Origin: Marinobacter similis
GTDB lineage: Bacteria; Pseudomonadota; Gammaproteobacteria; Pseudomonadales; Oleiphilaceae
NCBI RefSeq assembly: GCF_000830985.1
Contig: NZ_CP007151.1
Span: forward strand, 2,976,001-3,040,000
Reading direction: 5' to 3'
Length of the DNA stretch: 64,000 bases
In this document: positions 53,044-63,933 of the stretch, one piece after another
How positions within the stretch are numbered: the first letter of the stretch is position 1
How the letters are laid out: every line of letters begins with the position of its first letter
Program-made: the position numbers and the translations under genes
The notes under the pieces: generated by a model
What the model saw: the letters and a program-made list of their open reading frames with translations, nothing else
Told to the model about the DNA's origin: nothing
The model's database searches: none

Positions 53044-53927
53044 TTATGCCGGTGACTTCATTTGGGCAGGCTCGCGATAGGTTTCCAACCGCTTCAGCCA
53101 GCCGCTCAGCCAGCGTTCCTTTTCGATAGGATTCTCGGCATTTTCGGCCCGACGGGTTAACACCCTCGCCGCAGCCTCGCGAAAATTCATCAGCGCTGGT
53201 CGCTCAGCGGTTTGCGACTCCATCTCCAGCAGCACCTGCAGCAGGCCCCAGCCCTGCCCGTTGTAGCGCTCCATGGGAGAAATACCTTCGCCCTTGAAAT
53301 TGACATAATCCATCAAGCATAGATTCCGCCCGGTGTGGCCGCCAGCGCCTTGAGTCTTTTGCGCACCAATGGTTGCTCGGATTCCGGCGCGGCTGAGACC
53401 ACTTTCTGAAGGGATTCCCTGGCGCGGCGCACAATGAACTCGGCCTGCAACCCCTGGGAGCCAGCGAGGAATGCCTGCAACTCGGCGATCTCAACCGAGT
53501 CCTCCGCTTCCAGGAACGCCTTGCGGTCCGGCCAGGGCGCGTCCATCGGGTCGAGTTTCCGCAGCCATTCCGGTATGGCCACCTGACGCTGGGTCATGTA
53601 CTGAATCAGGGCCGGAAAACTCTCAACGAACCGGCCTTCGACGCCTTCCGGATACCAGATGAAGTGACCGATACCCAGGGACGGGAAATCTTCACCCTCG
53701 TTCCAATGCACCAGGCATTCCAGCTTGCCGGCACACTCATTCCGAAAAATCTGGGCCCCCACCCATTCCATCTGCCCCGGCTCCAGGGTTATGGAGAGAT
53801 CCGGCTCATCGGTCTCCCCTACTGCTTCCTCCTGCATGCCTCCGGTTTCGACCGACGGATTGTCCGGACCATCGCAGGCAGCCAGAAACAGCACACCGAC
53901 CATCAGTATCCATACGCTTTTACTCAT
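53044..53927 (-). CDS. Lipoprotein with lysozyme-like motif, unknown function, one frame break
   Basis: I do not recognise a named family. The protein, about 294 aa after repair, starts at ATG 53927 with a lipoprotein signal (VGVLFLAAC, Cys near residue 17) and an acidic linker. Residues about 70-95 hold VHWNEGEDFPSLGIGHFIWY, resembling the E-x(n)-TIGIGH motif of T4-type (GH24) lysozymes. A second conserved-looking block is MDYVNFKGEGISPMERYNGQ, then WGLLQVLLEM. The frame breaks at about 53314-53318 (GGIY-x-LMDYVNF); one base restored fuses what otherwise look like two genes. A cell-wall role is inference only. Confidence 0.75.
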
Positions 53928-54124
53928 AATTTCCTTAACACCTCGATCTCTGACTGATCGGATGATTGCCATCTGCATCCCGATCCTGATTGCTTCGACT
54001 CATTATGGAACAGAGCCGATTCTGTCGTGGTAAAAACCGCCTTACGAAATGGAAATAAACCACATTGACTTCTAATGGACGGCCAGACAGTCTTCGCACT
54101 GACCTAATAAAAAACGGAATTCCA

Positions 54125-55175
54125 ATGCCCAACACCCACTCCCCTGATTCGTCCAGCGGTTCGCCTCGCATAGTGATTTTCGGTGCCGGCAGTGTCGGTT
54201 GCTATGTGGGTGGGCGGCTGCTGTCCGGGGGCGCCAACGTGGTCATGGTAGGCCGTCCGCGGCTACGTCAGGTCTTTGATGACCACCCACTGATATTGAC
54301 TGACTATGAGGGATTTTCGTTCGAGACGCGGCTCACGCCCGAGCAGTTCACCGACGACGCCTCGGTGGCGGCAGTGGCTGATCTGGTGCTGATCACCGTG
54401 AAGTCTGCAGCCACCGCCGAAGCCGCAGATACCCTTGCCAGGGTTTTGCCCAAGGGAACGCCGGTGGTGAGTCTGCAGAACGGCATTTCCAATGCCGAGG
54501 AATTGCGGGCGCGGCTCCCCACGCCCGGGTTTGCGCCGGCATGATTCCCTTCAACGTGCTGCAGAAGAATGCCGGACATTTCCACCACGGTACCGAAGGT
54601 CACCTGATGGCAGCCCGGGACGACAGCCTGCGCCAGTTCCTGCCAGCTTTCGAGCAGTGCGGTTTGCCGCTGGAGTTACGTAACGACATGACCTCGGTGA
54701 TGTGGTCCAAGCTGCTGCTGAACCTGAACAACCCGATCAACGCGCTTTCCAATGTGCCGTTGCTGGAAGAGCTGTCTGATCGCAATTACCGCCGTTGCCT
54801 CGCCATGGCCCAGCGCGAGACGCTGGAGCTGATGAGCCAGGCGGGTATTGAGGCAGCCCAACTTACCCCTGTGCCCATGCACCTGGTGCCATCGGTGATG
54901 GGACTGCCAAATTGGCTGTTCACCCGGCTGGCGAAACGGATGCTGGAGATTGATCCCATCGCCCGCTCGTCCATGTGGGAAGATCTGGAGCCGGCCGTGC
55001 CACAGAAGTGGACTGGATCAATGGCGAAGTTGTTCGTCTTGCCGAGTCCATGAACCAGTCAGCGCCGGTCAACCAACGCCTGACCAAACTGGTACACGAT
55101 TGCGAAGACACCCGACGACGTTGGGCCGGTGACGAACTGCTGGAAGAATTGCAGGCTGCCCGCGCTTCGCGATGA
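54125..55175 (+). CDS. 2-dehydropantoate 2-reductase family protein, two frame breaks
   Basis: ApbA/PanE-like NADPH reductase, about 350 aa after repair, somewhat longer than E. coli PanE (303). The nucleotide site is IVIFGAGSVGCYVGGRLL; KSAATAEAADTLA and SLQNGISNAEELR follow, then the catalytic region MWSKLLLNLNNPINAL (Lys and Asn). Breaks: about 54537-54541, one G restores APGMIPFNVLQKNAGHF; about 54989-54993, one G (GAGGCC) restores DLEAGRATEVDWINGEVV. The latter segment is the conserved substrate site (E-W-NG). It could make pantoate or act on another 2-oxo acid. Confidence 0.88.
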
Positions 55176-55201
55176 CAACTAATGCGAAAGGCGGCCCGCC
55201 G

Positions 55202-56781
55202 TCATGGCTTTGGCGTCACCCGCAACACACGGCCATCGGACTCGTCAGTTAGCAGGTAAAGCGCCCCGTCCGGCCCGGTAACGACATCCCGGATACGGGC
55301 CTTCAGGTCCTTGAAGAGCGCTTCCACATCCTCGGCCTTGCCATCGACAAACTCCACCCGGCGGACGCTGCGGTCGGCAAGTGCACCCACGAACAAGTCC
55401 CCCTGCCACTCGGGAAACAGCTCACCGCGGTATCGGGTCATGCCGGAGGGGGCGATCGAGGGCGTCCACTGCAGCAGCGGCTGCTCCATATTCGGGTATT
55501 CGGTAAACGGGGTTATCCGCGCACCGGTGTAATCGAGCCCATAGCTGATCACCGGCCAGCCATAGTTCTGCCCAGGCCGCAGCACGTTGATTTCATCCCC
55601 GCCACGAGGGCCATGCTCGTGACTGATCAATAGCCGCTCGACCGGGTCGTATACCAGCCCCTGCACATTGCGGTGGCCATAGCTGAACACTTCCGGCCGG
55701 GCATCAGGCGAATCAATGAACGGATTGTCCTCCGGCGCCACCCCATCGGTACCAATGCGAACAACGCTTCCAAGATGACTGCCAAGGATCTGGGCCTGTT
55801 CCCGGAAGTCAAAGCCATCGCCGAGGGTAATGATAAGCGATGCGTCTGGCAGCTGGGCCATGCGACCGCCGTAATGGGCATCTCCTTTTTTGGCCGGCAG
55901 GGCTCGGAAAATCTCTTCGACATCCTCCAGCCTGTCCTTGCCCAGCTTTGCCCTGGCCACGCAAAGGTGATTGGCCGATTCCACACCACAGGCGTAACTC
56001 AGAAACACCAGGCCGCTCGAAGCGAAATCCTGAGAAATCAGCACCTCGAACAAGCCGGCCTGCCCGGAACTGAACACCTCGGGCAGGCCCGACACGTCTT
56101 TGGGTACCAACTCGCCTTCAGCCGTAATCCGGCGCAGCCGGCCGGGGCGCTCAGTCACCAGGCACCGCCGTCCGGCAGGAACGCCAACGACCAGGGATGC
56201 TCAAGACCGGCAACCACTTCCTGCACCTGGTAGTCCTGCGACGGTTGCGCCCGCAGCTCGGCAGCCGGCATGCCAAGGCCGATAACCAGCGCCAATGCGG
56301 CGACGGAATTGTAGCCGGCGCGCGGCCGCCCTTTCACCGCAGTCAGCCTGGCATAGAGACCGCCGGTGCACGCTGCCGTCACCAACAAGGCAGCCACACC
56401 ACCGAGGGTTCGGGTTGCCGCAATCAGTGTCGGCGGCGGTGTCAGGGCATCTACCAGGGTGAAGGTGACCCACAGCGCCACAGCGGCGCCAAAAGCATGA
56501 AACAGAACGCGATGCCCCAGGCCAAACACTCTCAAAAGCAGCCCAGTGACCAGGGTCGACAGCAAAAAGCTGACGCCGAAGAGCGCAGCATAAAAAGGAG
56601 CAAACTGGCGCAAGTCATCCACCGTGGTCGACCACCGAGCCCCAGCACCGATCTCAACACCCAGTTGCTGCAACGCCAACAGGTTAAACTGGGTTTGCAC
56701 AACCGTCCCGAGCACCACCCCGACCACCAAGGCGATTGCGAAGGCAGCCACACGGCCTTTAAACCCAACTACGTTTGTCAC
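55202..56781 (-). CDS. PQQ-dependent sugar dehydrogenase-like protein with N-terminal membrane domain, one frame break
   Basis: The C-terminal part (about residue 190 to the end) is a soluble-GDH/YliI-type beta-propeller: HPWSLAFLPDGG, LVTERPGRLRRI, HYGGRMAQLPDASLIITLGDG, SYGHRNVQGLVYDP, EHGPRGGDEINVLRPGQNYGWP. The N-terminal 185 residues hold four or five hydrophobic helices, ending LGMPAAELRAQ. The start is taken as GTG 56781 (TNVVGFKGRV) after AAGGAAAG. The frame breaks at 56159-56164, exactly between PDGG and LVTERPG, so the two readings are one protein of about 526 aa. Substrate and electron acceptor are unknown. Confidence 0.85.
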
Positions 56782-56852
56782 AGCTCTTTCCTTATGTTGC
56801 TGACCAGCGCTTACGAAACTATAGCGACCCGGGGGTGCCAAACACCAACGAA

Positions 56853-56881
56853 AAAACCCCGGGCTTTCGCACCGGGGTTTT
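56853..56881 (-). terminator. fpr terminator
   Basis: CCCCGG and CCGGGG pair around a 9-base loop with A run before and T run after; 30 bp after the fpr stop. Confidence 0.85.
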
Positions 56882-56910
56882 GTTCGGCGTTGAGCTAATG
56901 CATCAAGCGA

Positions 56911-57681
56911 TTACTGCTCAACGAATGCCCGCTCGATCACGTAGTGACCCATCTCGCCACCGCGTGCTTCCTTGAAGCCCATCTTGTTCAGGATGGCGCA
57001 GGTGTCTTTGAGCATGCTCGGGCTGCCACAGATCATGAACCGGTCGTGTTCCGGATCAAAGTCCGCCAGGTTCAGATCCTTGGTGATCTTGCCGCTTTCC
57101 ATGGCGTCGGTCAGACGGCCTTGGTTGCGGAACGCTTCCCGAGTGACGGTTGGGTAGTATTCCAGCTTGCCCTTTACCATCTCGCCGAAGAACTCGTTCT
57201 CCGGCAGCTCCTCGATATCCTTTTGGTAGGCCAGCTCGGATACATAACGAACACCGTGGGTCAGGATCACCTTGTCATAAGCCTCGTAAACCTCCGGATC
57301 CTTGATGATGCTCATGAACGGTGCGAGTCCGGTACCGGTACTGATCATCCAAAGATTCTTGCCCGGCAGCAGGTTGTCCATCACCAGGGTGCCCGTAGGC
57401 TTCCGGCTCACCAGGATTTCATCGCCCACCTCAATCTTCTGCAGACGTGAGGTCAGCGGGCCATCCTGAACCTTGATCGAGAAGAATTCGAGCTCTTCTT
57501 CGTAGTTGGCACTGGCAATACTGTAGGCACGCATCAGCGGCTTACCATCGGTTTCCAGACCAATCATCACAAAGTGACCGTTCTTGAAGCGAAACCCGGG
57601 GTCGCGGCTGGTCTTGAAGCTGAACAGGGTATCGTTCCAGTGGTGTACGCTGGTCACTGTTTCTTTAATCAGGTTGCTCAT
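56911..57681 (-). CDS. fpr: Ferredoxin/flavodoxin-NADP+ reductase
   Basis: FAD enzyme moving electrons between NADPH and ferredoxin or flavodoxin, 256 aa, bacterial subclass. FAD site LMRAYSIASANYEEELEFFSI; NADP site ISTGTGLAPFMSIIKDPE; GVRYVSELAYQ; C-terminus ERAFVEQ. It is divergent from a LysR gene, as fprA and finR are in pseudomonads, where FinR induces fpr under superoxide stress. Confidence 0.95.
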   Translation of the reverse strand: MSNLIKETVTSVHHWNDTLFSFKTSRDPGFRFKNGHFVMIGLETDGKPLMRAYSIASANYEEELEFFSIKVQDGPLTSRLQKIEVGDEILVSRKPTGTLVMDNLLPGKNLWMISTGTGLAPFMSIIKDPEVYEAYDKVILTHGVRYVSELAYQKDIEELPENEFFGEMVKGKLEYYPTVTREAFRNQGRLTDAMESGKITKDLNLADFDPEHDRFMICGSPSMLKDTCAILNKMGFKEARGGEMGHYVIERAFVEQ

Positions 57682-57821
57682 TTAAACCTCGTCCTGTTCA
57701 TTCGCCTGTATGCGAACTATTCGAAATTGGATTGAAATAAGTTTACCCCAGGACTAACCTATCGGGAAAATGGGATATCCTCATAACCTTATTCGAGTAA
57801 ATCGATTTAGAGCGCGCCAAC

Positions 57822-58703
57822 ATGAAATACAGCTTCCGACAGCTTGAAGTTTTCCTCGCCGCGGCCAACTTCCAGAACATCACCCGGGCTGCCGAATCCC
57901 TGGCCATGTCCCAGTCCGCTGCCAGCAGCGCGCTGAAAGAACTCGAAAACCAGTTTGATATCCAGCTCTTCGATCGGGTCGGGAAACGCCTGCAACTGAA
58001 TGAACTGGGGCGCTTGTATCGCCCGAAGGTAGAAGCCGTGCTCGCTCAGGCCAAGGAGCTGGAACAGGCCTTCAGTAAACATACGGAAGTGGGCGCGCTG
58101 AAAGTCGGCGCCACGCTCACCATCGGTAACTATCTGGCCGTGGGCGTGATGGCCCAATACATGAATACCCCTACCCACCCCAGAGTTTCACTGGAAGTGG
58201 CCAACACCAGCACCATTGCCCGTCGGGTCAAGGATTTTGAACTGGATATCGGCCTGATCGAAGGTGAACTCCATGCCACCGAACTGGAGGTGCTGCCCTG
58301 GCGCGGCGATGAACTGGTCGTGTTCTGCTCGCCAGACCACCCCCTGGCCAGCAAAACGTCTCTCACCGATGACGATCTGCGCGAAGCCACCTGGATCATG
58401 CGCGAACAGGGCTCCGGCACCCGGCAAAGCTTCGAACGGGGCATGCACGGCCTGTTGTCAGATCTCAACGTGTTGTTGGAACTTGAGCACACCGAAGCCA
58501 TCAAGCGGGCGGTGGAAACCAATCTCGGTATTGGCTGTTTATCCGAAGTGGTGCTCGAAGACGCCTTCCGCCGAGGCAGCCTGGTGCCCCTGAAAGTGCC
58601 GGAGCACCGGCAGTTTGACCGGCAGTTCTACTTCATTCTGCACAAGCAGAAGTACCGCAGTGCCGGCATAGATGCCTGGATGGAGCTGTGCCGTCAGCTC
58701 TAA
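57822..58703 (+). CDS. finR: LysR-family regulator, FinR/YeiE-like
   Basis: Regulator of 293 aa. The helix-turn-helix is NITRAAESLAMSQSAASSALKELE, and the co-inducer domain has VGATLTIGNYLAVGVMAQYM, IGLIEGE, WIMREQGSGTRQSFE and EAIKRAVETNLGIGCLSE. The resemblance is to FinR and YeiE. The divergent 140-bp region with fpr should hold its sites. The symbol rests on synteny and resemblance. Confidence 0.8.
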   Translation: MKYSFRQLEVFLAAANFQNITRAAESLAMSQSAASSALKELENQFDIQLFDRVGKRLQLNELGRLYRPKVEAVLAQAKELEQAFSKHTEVGALKVGATLTIGNYLAVGVMAQYMNTPTHPRVSLEVANTSTIARRVKDFELDIGLIEGELHATELEVLPWRGDELVVFCSPDHPLASKTSLTDDDLREATWIMREQGSGTRQSFERGMHGLLSDLNVLLELEHTEAIKRAVETNLGIGCLSEVVLEDAFRRGSLVPLKVPEHRQFDRQFYFILHKQKYRSAGIDAWMELCRQL

Positions 58704-58704
58704 G

Positions 58705-59309
58705 TTACTGGACCGGGCCGCTGTGGAAGCGGAATTCGGTGTCCGGCTCGGTGATCAGCCATGCTCGATGTCGAGAAACGCCCTTACCCGGTCATCCACC
58801 GGGCCACCATTGGCCTGCTCCGCCAGTTTCAGATAATCCTGGTAATGCCGGGCTTCAGATTTCAGCAGGCTGTTGTAGAAATCCGCCAGCTTGTCATCCA
58901 GATGCGGCGCCAGTGTGGCAAAACGCTCACAGGAGCGGGCCTCAATGATCGCGCCAACCACCAGCACATCAACCAGACGACCGGGATCTTCCGCCCGCAC
59001 CTCCTGCCGTAACCCCGCGGCATAGCGGGCCGGAGTGAGGTGGTCGTAGGTCACGCCGCGCTTTTTCATGATCGCCAGAACCTGCTCGAAATGCCGGAGC
59101 TCTTCCCGGGCCAGGCGCGACATCTTATTCAGCAGGTCGGTGTTGTCGACGTAGCGATACATCAGGCTCAGCGCGGTGGAGGCGGCCTTTTTTTCACAAT
59201 GGGCATGGTCTATCAGCATCAGGTCCTGATTGGCCAGGGCATTGTCGATCCATTGCTGCGGCGTGCGGCATGGCAGGAAGTCGTGAATCTCTTGCAGGGC
59301 TTCGTTCAT
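58705..59309 (-). CDS. miaE: tRNA-(ms2io6A) hydroxylase MiaE, one frame break near the end
   Basis: Diiron monooxygenase that hydroxylates the isopentenyl group of ms2i6A37 in tRNA, 201 aa after repair. Diiron ligands: CEKKAASTAL, REELRHFEQVL, EARSCERF and SEARHYQDYL. The frame breaks at 58756-58760: one C restored (GGCC) turns DIEHG-stop into DIEHGLITEPDTEFRFHSG, the family C-terminus, with a stop at 58705-58707, one base from the finR stop. Confidence 0.92.
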
Positions 59310-59505
59310 GTCAGCGTTCAGGGTCTGAAAAATGAGACGCGGGAGTATAGCGTACTTAACAGACCACTCCGACCACTGTCCATCTTAACTTTATAAGGGG
59401 TTTCCTATAGAATGCCGCACCAGTTTAAGGCCTTTCCGCCATAAAACTCCCGCCAGGCTGAAAAGGGCTGGGCGCGGGACATTCCAACTGATGAGGGTCC
59501 ATATC

Positions 59506-62099
59506 GTGTTAGAAGCATACCGTGAACACGTTGCTGAACGTGAAGCTCTGGGTATTCCTCCCAAGCCCCTGAATGCCGAGCAAACAGCCGCTCTGGTTGA
59601 GCTGCTGAAAAACCCGCCGGCCGGTGAAGAAGAAACTCTCGTTTATCTTCTGGAAAACCGCATCCCGCCGGGCGTAGACGAAGCCGCCTACGTTAAGGCC
59701 GCGTTCCTGACCGCCATCGTTAAAGATGAAGCTGCCTCCCCGCTGCTGAGCAAGCAAAAAGCGGTTGAGCTGTTGGGCATGATGCAGGGTGGCTACAACA
59801 TCGCCACTCTGGTTGATCTGCTGGACGACGCCGAGCTGGCCGAACTGGCGGGCGAAAAGCTCAAGCGCACCCTGCTGATGTTCGATGCCTTCAACGACGT
59901 GAAGGAAAAGATGGACGCCGGCAACGCCGTCGCCAAGGCTGTGGTTGAATCCTGGGCCAACGCCGAGTGGTTCACCAACAAGAAGAAGGTTCCGGAAAGC
60001 ACCAAGATGGTGGTTTTCAAGGTTACCGGCGAAACCAACACCGACGACCTGTCACCGGCTCCCGATGCCTGGTCCCGTCCGGACATCCCGCTGCACGCCC
60101 GCGCTGCTTATAAAATGGAGCGTGATGGCCTGAAGCCGGAAGAGCCCGGCGTTACTGGCCCGATGAGCCAGATTGACGAAATCAAAGCCAAGGGCCTGCC
60201 CGTTGCCTTCGTTGGCGACGTCGTTGGTACCGGCTCCTCACGTAAGTCTGCCACCAACTCCGTACTGTGGTTCTTCGGCGACGACGTTCCAGGTGTACCG
60301 AACAAGCGCGCCGGCGGCGTGTGCATCGGTAACAAGGTTGCTCCGATCTTCTTCAACACCATGGAAGACGCTGGCGCCCTGGTATTTGAAGCACCGGTTG
60401 ACGACCTGAACATGGGCGATGTCATCGAAATTCGTCCGTACGAAGGCAAGATCCTGAACGAAGCGGGTGAAACCATCTCCGAGTTCGGCTTCAAGTCCGA
60501 CGTGATCCTGGACGAAGTTCAGGCCGGCGGCCGTATTCCGCTGATCATCGGCCGTGGCCTGACCGCCAAAGCCCGTGCAGCACTTGGCCTGGGCGCCACT
60601 GACATCTTCCGTCTGCCGAGCGATCCGGAAGCTGGCACCAAGGGCTTCACCCTGGGCCAGAAGATGGTCGGCAAGGCCTGTGGCCTGGAAGAAGGCAAAG
60701 GCGTTCGTCCTGGCACTTACTGCGAGCCGCACATGACCACCGTGGGTTCACAGGACACCACCGGTCCGATGACCCGTGACGAGCTGAAAGATCTGGCGTG
60801 TCTGGGCTTCCAGGCTGACCTGGTTATGCAGTCGTTCTGCCACACCGCGGCCTACCCGAAGCCGGTAGACGTGGAAATGCAGCACACCATGCCGGACTTC
60901 ATCCAGACCCGTGGCGGTGTTGCCCTGCGTCCGGGTGACGGCATCATCCACTCCTGGTTGAACCGCATGCTGCTGCCGGACACCGTTGGTACCGGTGGTG
61001 ACTCCCACACCCGCTTCCCGATGGGCATCTCCTTCCCGGCCGGTTCTGGCCTGGTAGCCTTCGCGGCCGCCACTGGCGTTATGCCGCTGGACATGCCGGA
61101 ATCCGTACTGGTGCGCTTCAAGGGCGAAATGCAGCCTGGTATCACCCTGCGCGACCTGGTTCATGCCATTCCCCTGTATGGCATCAAGCAAGGCATGCTG
61201 ACCGTTGAGAAGAAAGGCAAAATCAACGAATTCTCTGGTCGCATCCTGGAAATCGAAGGCCTTGAACACCTGACCGTTGAGCAGGCGTTCGAGCTGTCTG
61301 ACGCGTCCGCTGAGCGCTCCGCCGCTGGTTGTACCATCAACCTGTCGGAAGAGTCCGTTGCCGAGTACCTGCGCTCCAACATCACCATGCTGCGCTGGAT
61401 GATTGCTGAAGGTTACGGCGATCCGCGTACCCTGGAGCGTCGCGCCCAACAGATGGAAGAGTGGATTGCCGATCCGAAGTTGATGCGTGCCGACAAAGAC
61501 GCCGAGTACTCTCACGTCGTCGAAATCGATCTGGCCGACATCAAAGAGCCGATCGTGTGCTGCCCGAACGACCCGGACGATGCCAAGTTCCTGTCCGAAG
61601 TCGCTGGCGACAAGGTCGACGAAGTCTTCATCGGTTCCTGCATGACCAACATCGGTCACTTCCGTGCCGCTGGCAAACTGCTTGAGCAGCACAAAGGCGC
61701 CCTGACCACCCGTCTGTGGATGTCTCCGCCGACCAAGATGGACCAGGCGCAGCTGATGGAAGAAGGCTACTTCAACACCTACGGCACCGCCGGTGTTCGC
61801 ACCGAGATGCCGGGTTGCTCCCTGTGCATGGGTAACCAGGCTCGTGTAGCAGCCAAGTCCACCGTGCTGTCTACCTCCACCCGTAACTTCCCGAACCGTC
61901 TCGGTGATGGTGCCAACGTGTACCTGACCTCAGCGGAACTGGCAGCGGTTGGTGCGGTTCTGGGCAAACTCCCCTCCCCGCAGGAGTACATGGAGTACGC
62001 CAAGACCTGAACAGCATGTCGAAAGAGATCTACAAGTATCTCAACTTCGACCAGATGGAGACCTACACCAAGAAGGCTGCCGAAGCGAACATCGCCTAA
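59506..62099 (+). CDS. acnB: Aconitate hydratase B, one frame break near the end
   Basis: 4Fe-4S enzyme interconverting citrate and isocitrate, 864 aa after repair (E. coli 865). It starts with GTG 59506 ([17 protein letters not shown]), matching the AcnB start. HEAT-like domain, then domain 4 with [18 protein letters not shown], and active-site segments [32 protein letters not shown] and [13 protein letters not shown] (cluster cysteines). The frame breaks at about 62005-62009: one base restores [20 protein letters not shown] and the stop at 62097-62099. Confidence 0.96.
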
Positions 62100-62127
62100 G
62101 CATCATGCCTTTACGGTAAGCTCCACG

Positions 62128-62159
62128 AAAAACGCCAGCCCCCGGGCTGGCGTTTTTTT
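62128..62159 (+). terminator. acnB terminator
   Basis: ACGCCAGCCC and GGGCTGGCGT form a 10-bp stem with a two-base CC spacer region, followed by a T run. It lies 29 bp after the repaired acnB stop. Confidence 0.9.
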
Positions 62160-62173
62160 ATGCCTGAAAGAAC

Positions 62174-63162
62174 TTACCGCTCGAGCAGGATCTTACCGAC
62201 AGCCTCACCCGATTCGATACGACGATGGGCGTCGCCGATCTGGGTAAACTTGAAGCGCTGGGTATCCAGCAGCGGCTTGACCTTACCCTGCTCCAGCAGA
62301 TCGCACAGTGCTTTCAAAAGCCGCGGCTGGTCATCCATGCCAATGCCGTGCAGCAGCGAGATAGAGCGGAAGATCACGTGCAAAGTCAGGCTCTTGGCGT
62401 GCATCTGACTCAGGTCATGGGTGGAGCGGGTGTTGATCGAGCACAGGCGCCCGTTCACCGCCGTGGCTCAATAGACCGGTCCACGTTGCCACCACCCACG
62501 GTATCGAACACCAGGCTGAAGCCCTTACCACCGGTCAGGCGCTGCTTGTAGTCCTCTACCGACTCATCCTTGTAGAAAATAATGTCATCAGCACCCAAAG
62601 CACGGGCCTGCTCGGCTTTCGCTTCGGAAGAGACCGTGGTCGCCACCCGGGCGCAGGTACTTGGCAATCTGAATCGCCACATGGCCCACGCCACCGGTGC
62701 CAGCGTGGATCAGCACGTGCTCACCCGACTGCAATCCGGCCCGGTCTACCAAGGCACTCCAGGCGGTCAAAAACACCAGCGGCAAGGCCGCACACTCGGC
62801 CAGCGGCAGGCTCATCCCGGGCGTGCGCTTACCCAGCAGACGGACATCGGCAATCATGTAATCGGCCAGTGCACCTTGCCAACCCTTAACACCACCAGCA
62901 CAGCCAAACACTTCGTCGCCCTCGGCAAAGCCAGTCACTCCGGGGCCAACCTTGTCGACCACACCCGAGACATCACCATTCAGAATCGCGGGCATCGCCG
63001 GCCCGGTTTTCACCAGCCTGAACGGATCTTGGTTTCCAGCGGGTTGACACTGGAGGCCACCACCCTGATGCGAACCTGGCCCTCGGCCGGCTCCGGTGTG
63101 TCCACCTCACGTTCGACAAATACCTCAGGGCCGCCGAACTCTTCAATTACCATCGCTTTCAT
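62174..63162 (-). CDS. MDR-family quinone oxidoreductase/alcohol dehydrogenase-like protein, three frame breaks
   Basis: NADPH-dependent medium-chain oxidoreductase, about 330 aa after repair. It starts MKAMVIEEFGGPEVF at 63162. ILNGDVSGVVDKVGPGV, the GROES-like fold and the nucleotide site HAGTGGVGHVAIQIAKYL are typical of zeta-crystallin-like enzymes. Breaks: about 63015-63019, one C (GGCC) restores IRSGLVKTGPAMPA; about 62653-62657, two G restore KYLGARVATTVSSEA; about 62464-62468, one G (GAGGCC) restores SIEATAVNGRLCSIN. The most damaged gene in the window; the substrate is unknown. Confidence 0.85.
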
Positions 63163-63187
63163 CGTTATTAGCCTCGTTATTCGATTA

Positions 63188-63933
63188 TCAGTACAAAATC
63201 AGTCGAACCAGAATGGCCGCCACCATGACCAGGGTGATTGCCTTCACCCAACGCGCGCCCTGCTTGCTCATATTTACATGGGTGGCGATGAAGCACCGGT
63301 GACATTGCCAAGCGCCAGCGTAAGGCCCACAGCCCAGCGCACCTGATCATTTATCGCGAAGACCACCAGCGCCGCAAAGGTGAATGGCAGGACAATCGAA
63401 ACCTTGAGCACGTTCACCTGCCGGAGATCAATCTTGAGCATGTGGTACAGCACCACAATAAACAGCACCCCCACACCCACCTGGATAAATCCGCCGTACA
63501 TGCCAACGAAGAACATTGCCAGATAAATGGCCGGGCTCAGCCGGTCCACCGTCAGCGGGCGGGTATCAAGATTCGGTTGCGGCAACAGCATGAACACCGA
63601 GGCACCGATCATGGCCGAAACCAGAACCACCTCGAACACGGCATCGGGCACCCAGGTGGCCACCCAGGCTCCCAGCAACGAGCCAAGAACCGCAGGCACG
63701 GCCAGGCGCAGGCTCACCATGAGGTTGCCGTGGCCCATACGGTGGAAACTGCCCACCGCGGTAATACTCTGCAAGGTGATCGCCACCCGGTTGGTGCCGT
63801 TAGCTACCTGAGGTGGCAAGCCAAGGAACATCAACAACGGCAAGGTCAGCATGGAGCCACCGGCCGACAGCACGTTGATGAAGCCAGCAATGCCACCCAG
63901 CGCCAACAGCGCCAGGATTTCCAACAGTGTCAT
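63188..63933 (-). CDS. TSUP-family (TauE/SafE) permease, one frame break
   Basis: Inner-membrane permease, about 248 aa after repair, with seven or eight predicted helices. ALGGIAGFINVLSAGGSMLTLPLL and NGTNRVAITLQSI are the TauE/SafE pattern; GGFIQVGVGVLFIVVLYHM is the second half of the internal repeat. Members export sulfite or organic sulfonates; the substrate here is unknown. The frame breaks at about 63291-63295: one base restores NVTG-x-FIATHVNMSKQGARWV, with a stop at 63188-63190. The start ATG overlaps a stop of a possible upstream frame (ATGA). Confidence 0.88.

Noticed and set aside
60748..61692. 314-codon open frame on the minus strand
   Set aside because: Antisense shadow inside acnB, whose own frame is strongly conserved.
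36259..62099. Pseudogenes of clpX, tig, glnS, cysS, folD, acnB
   Set aside because: Each resumes perfect family similarity right after the break, operon overlaps and terminators fit the repaired stops, and several of these genes are essential.
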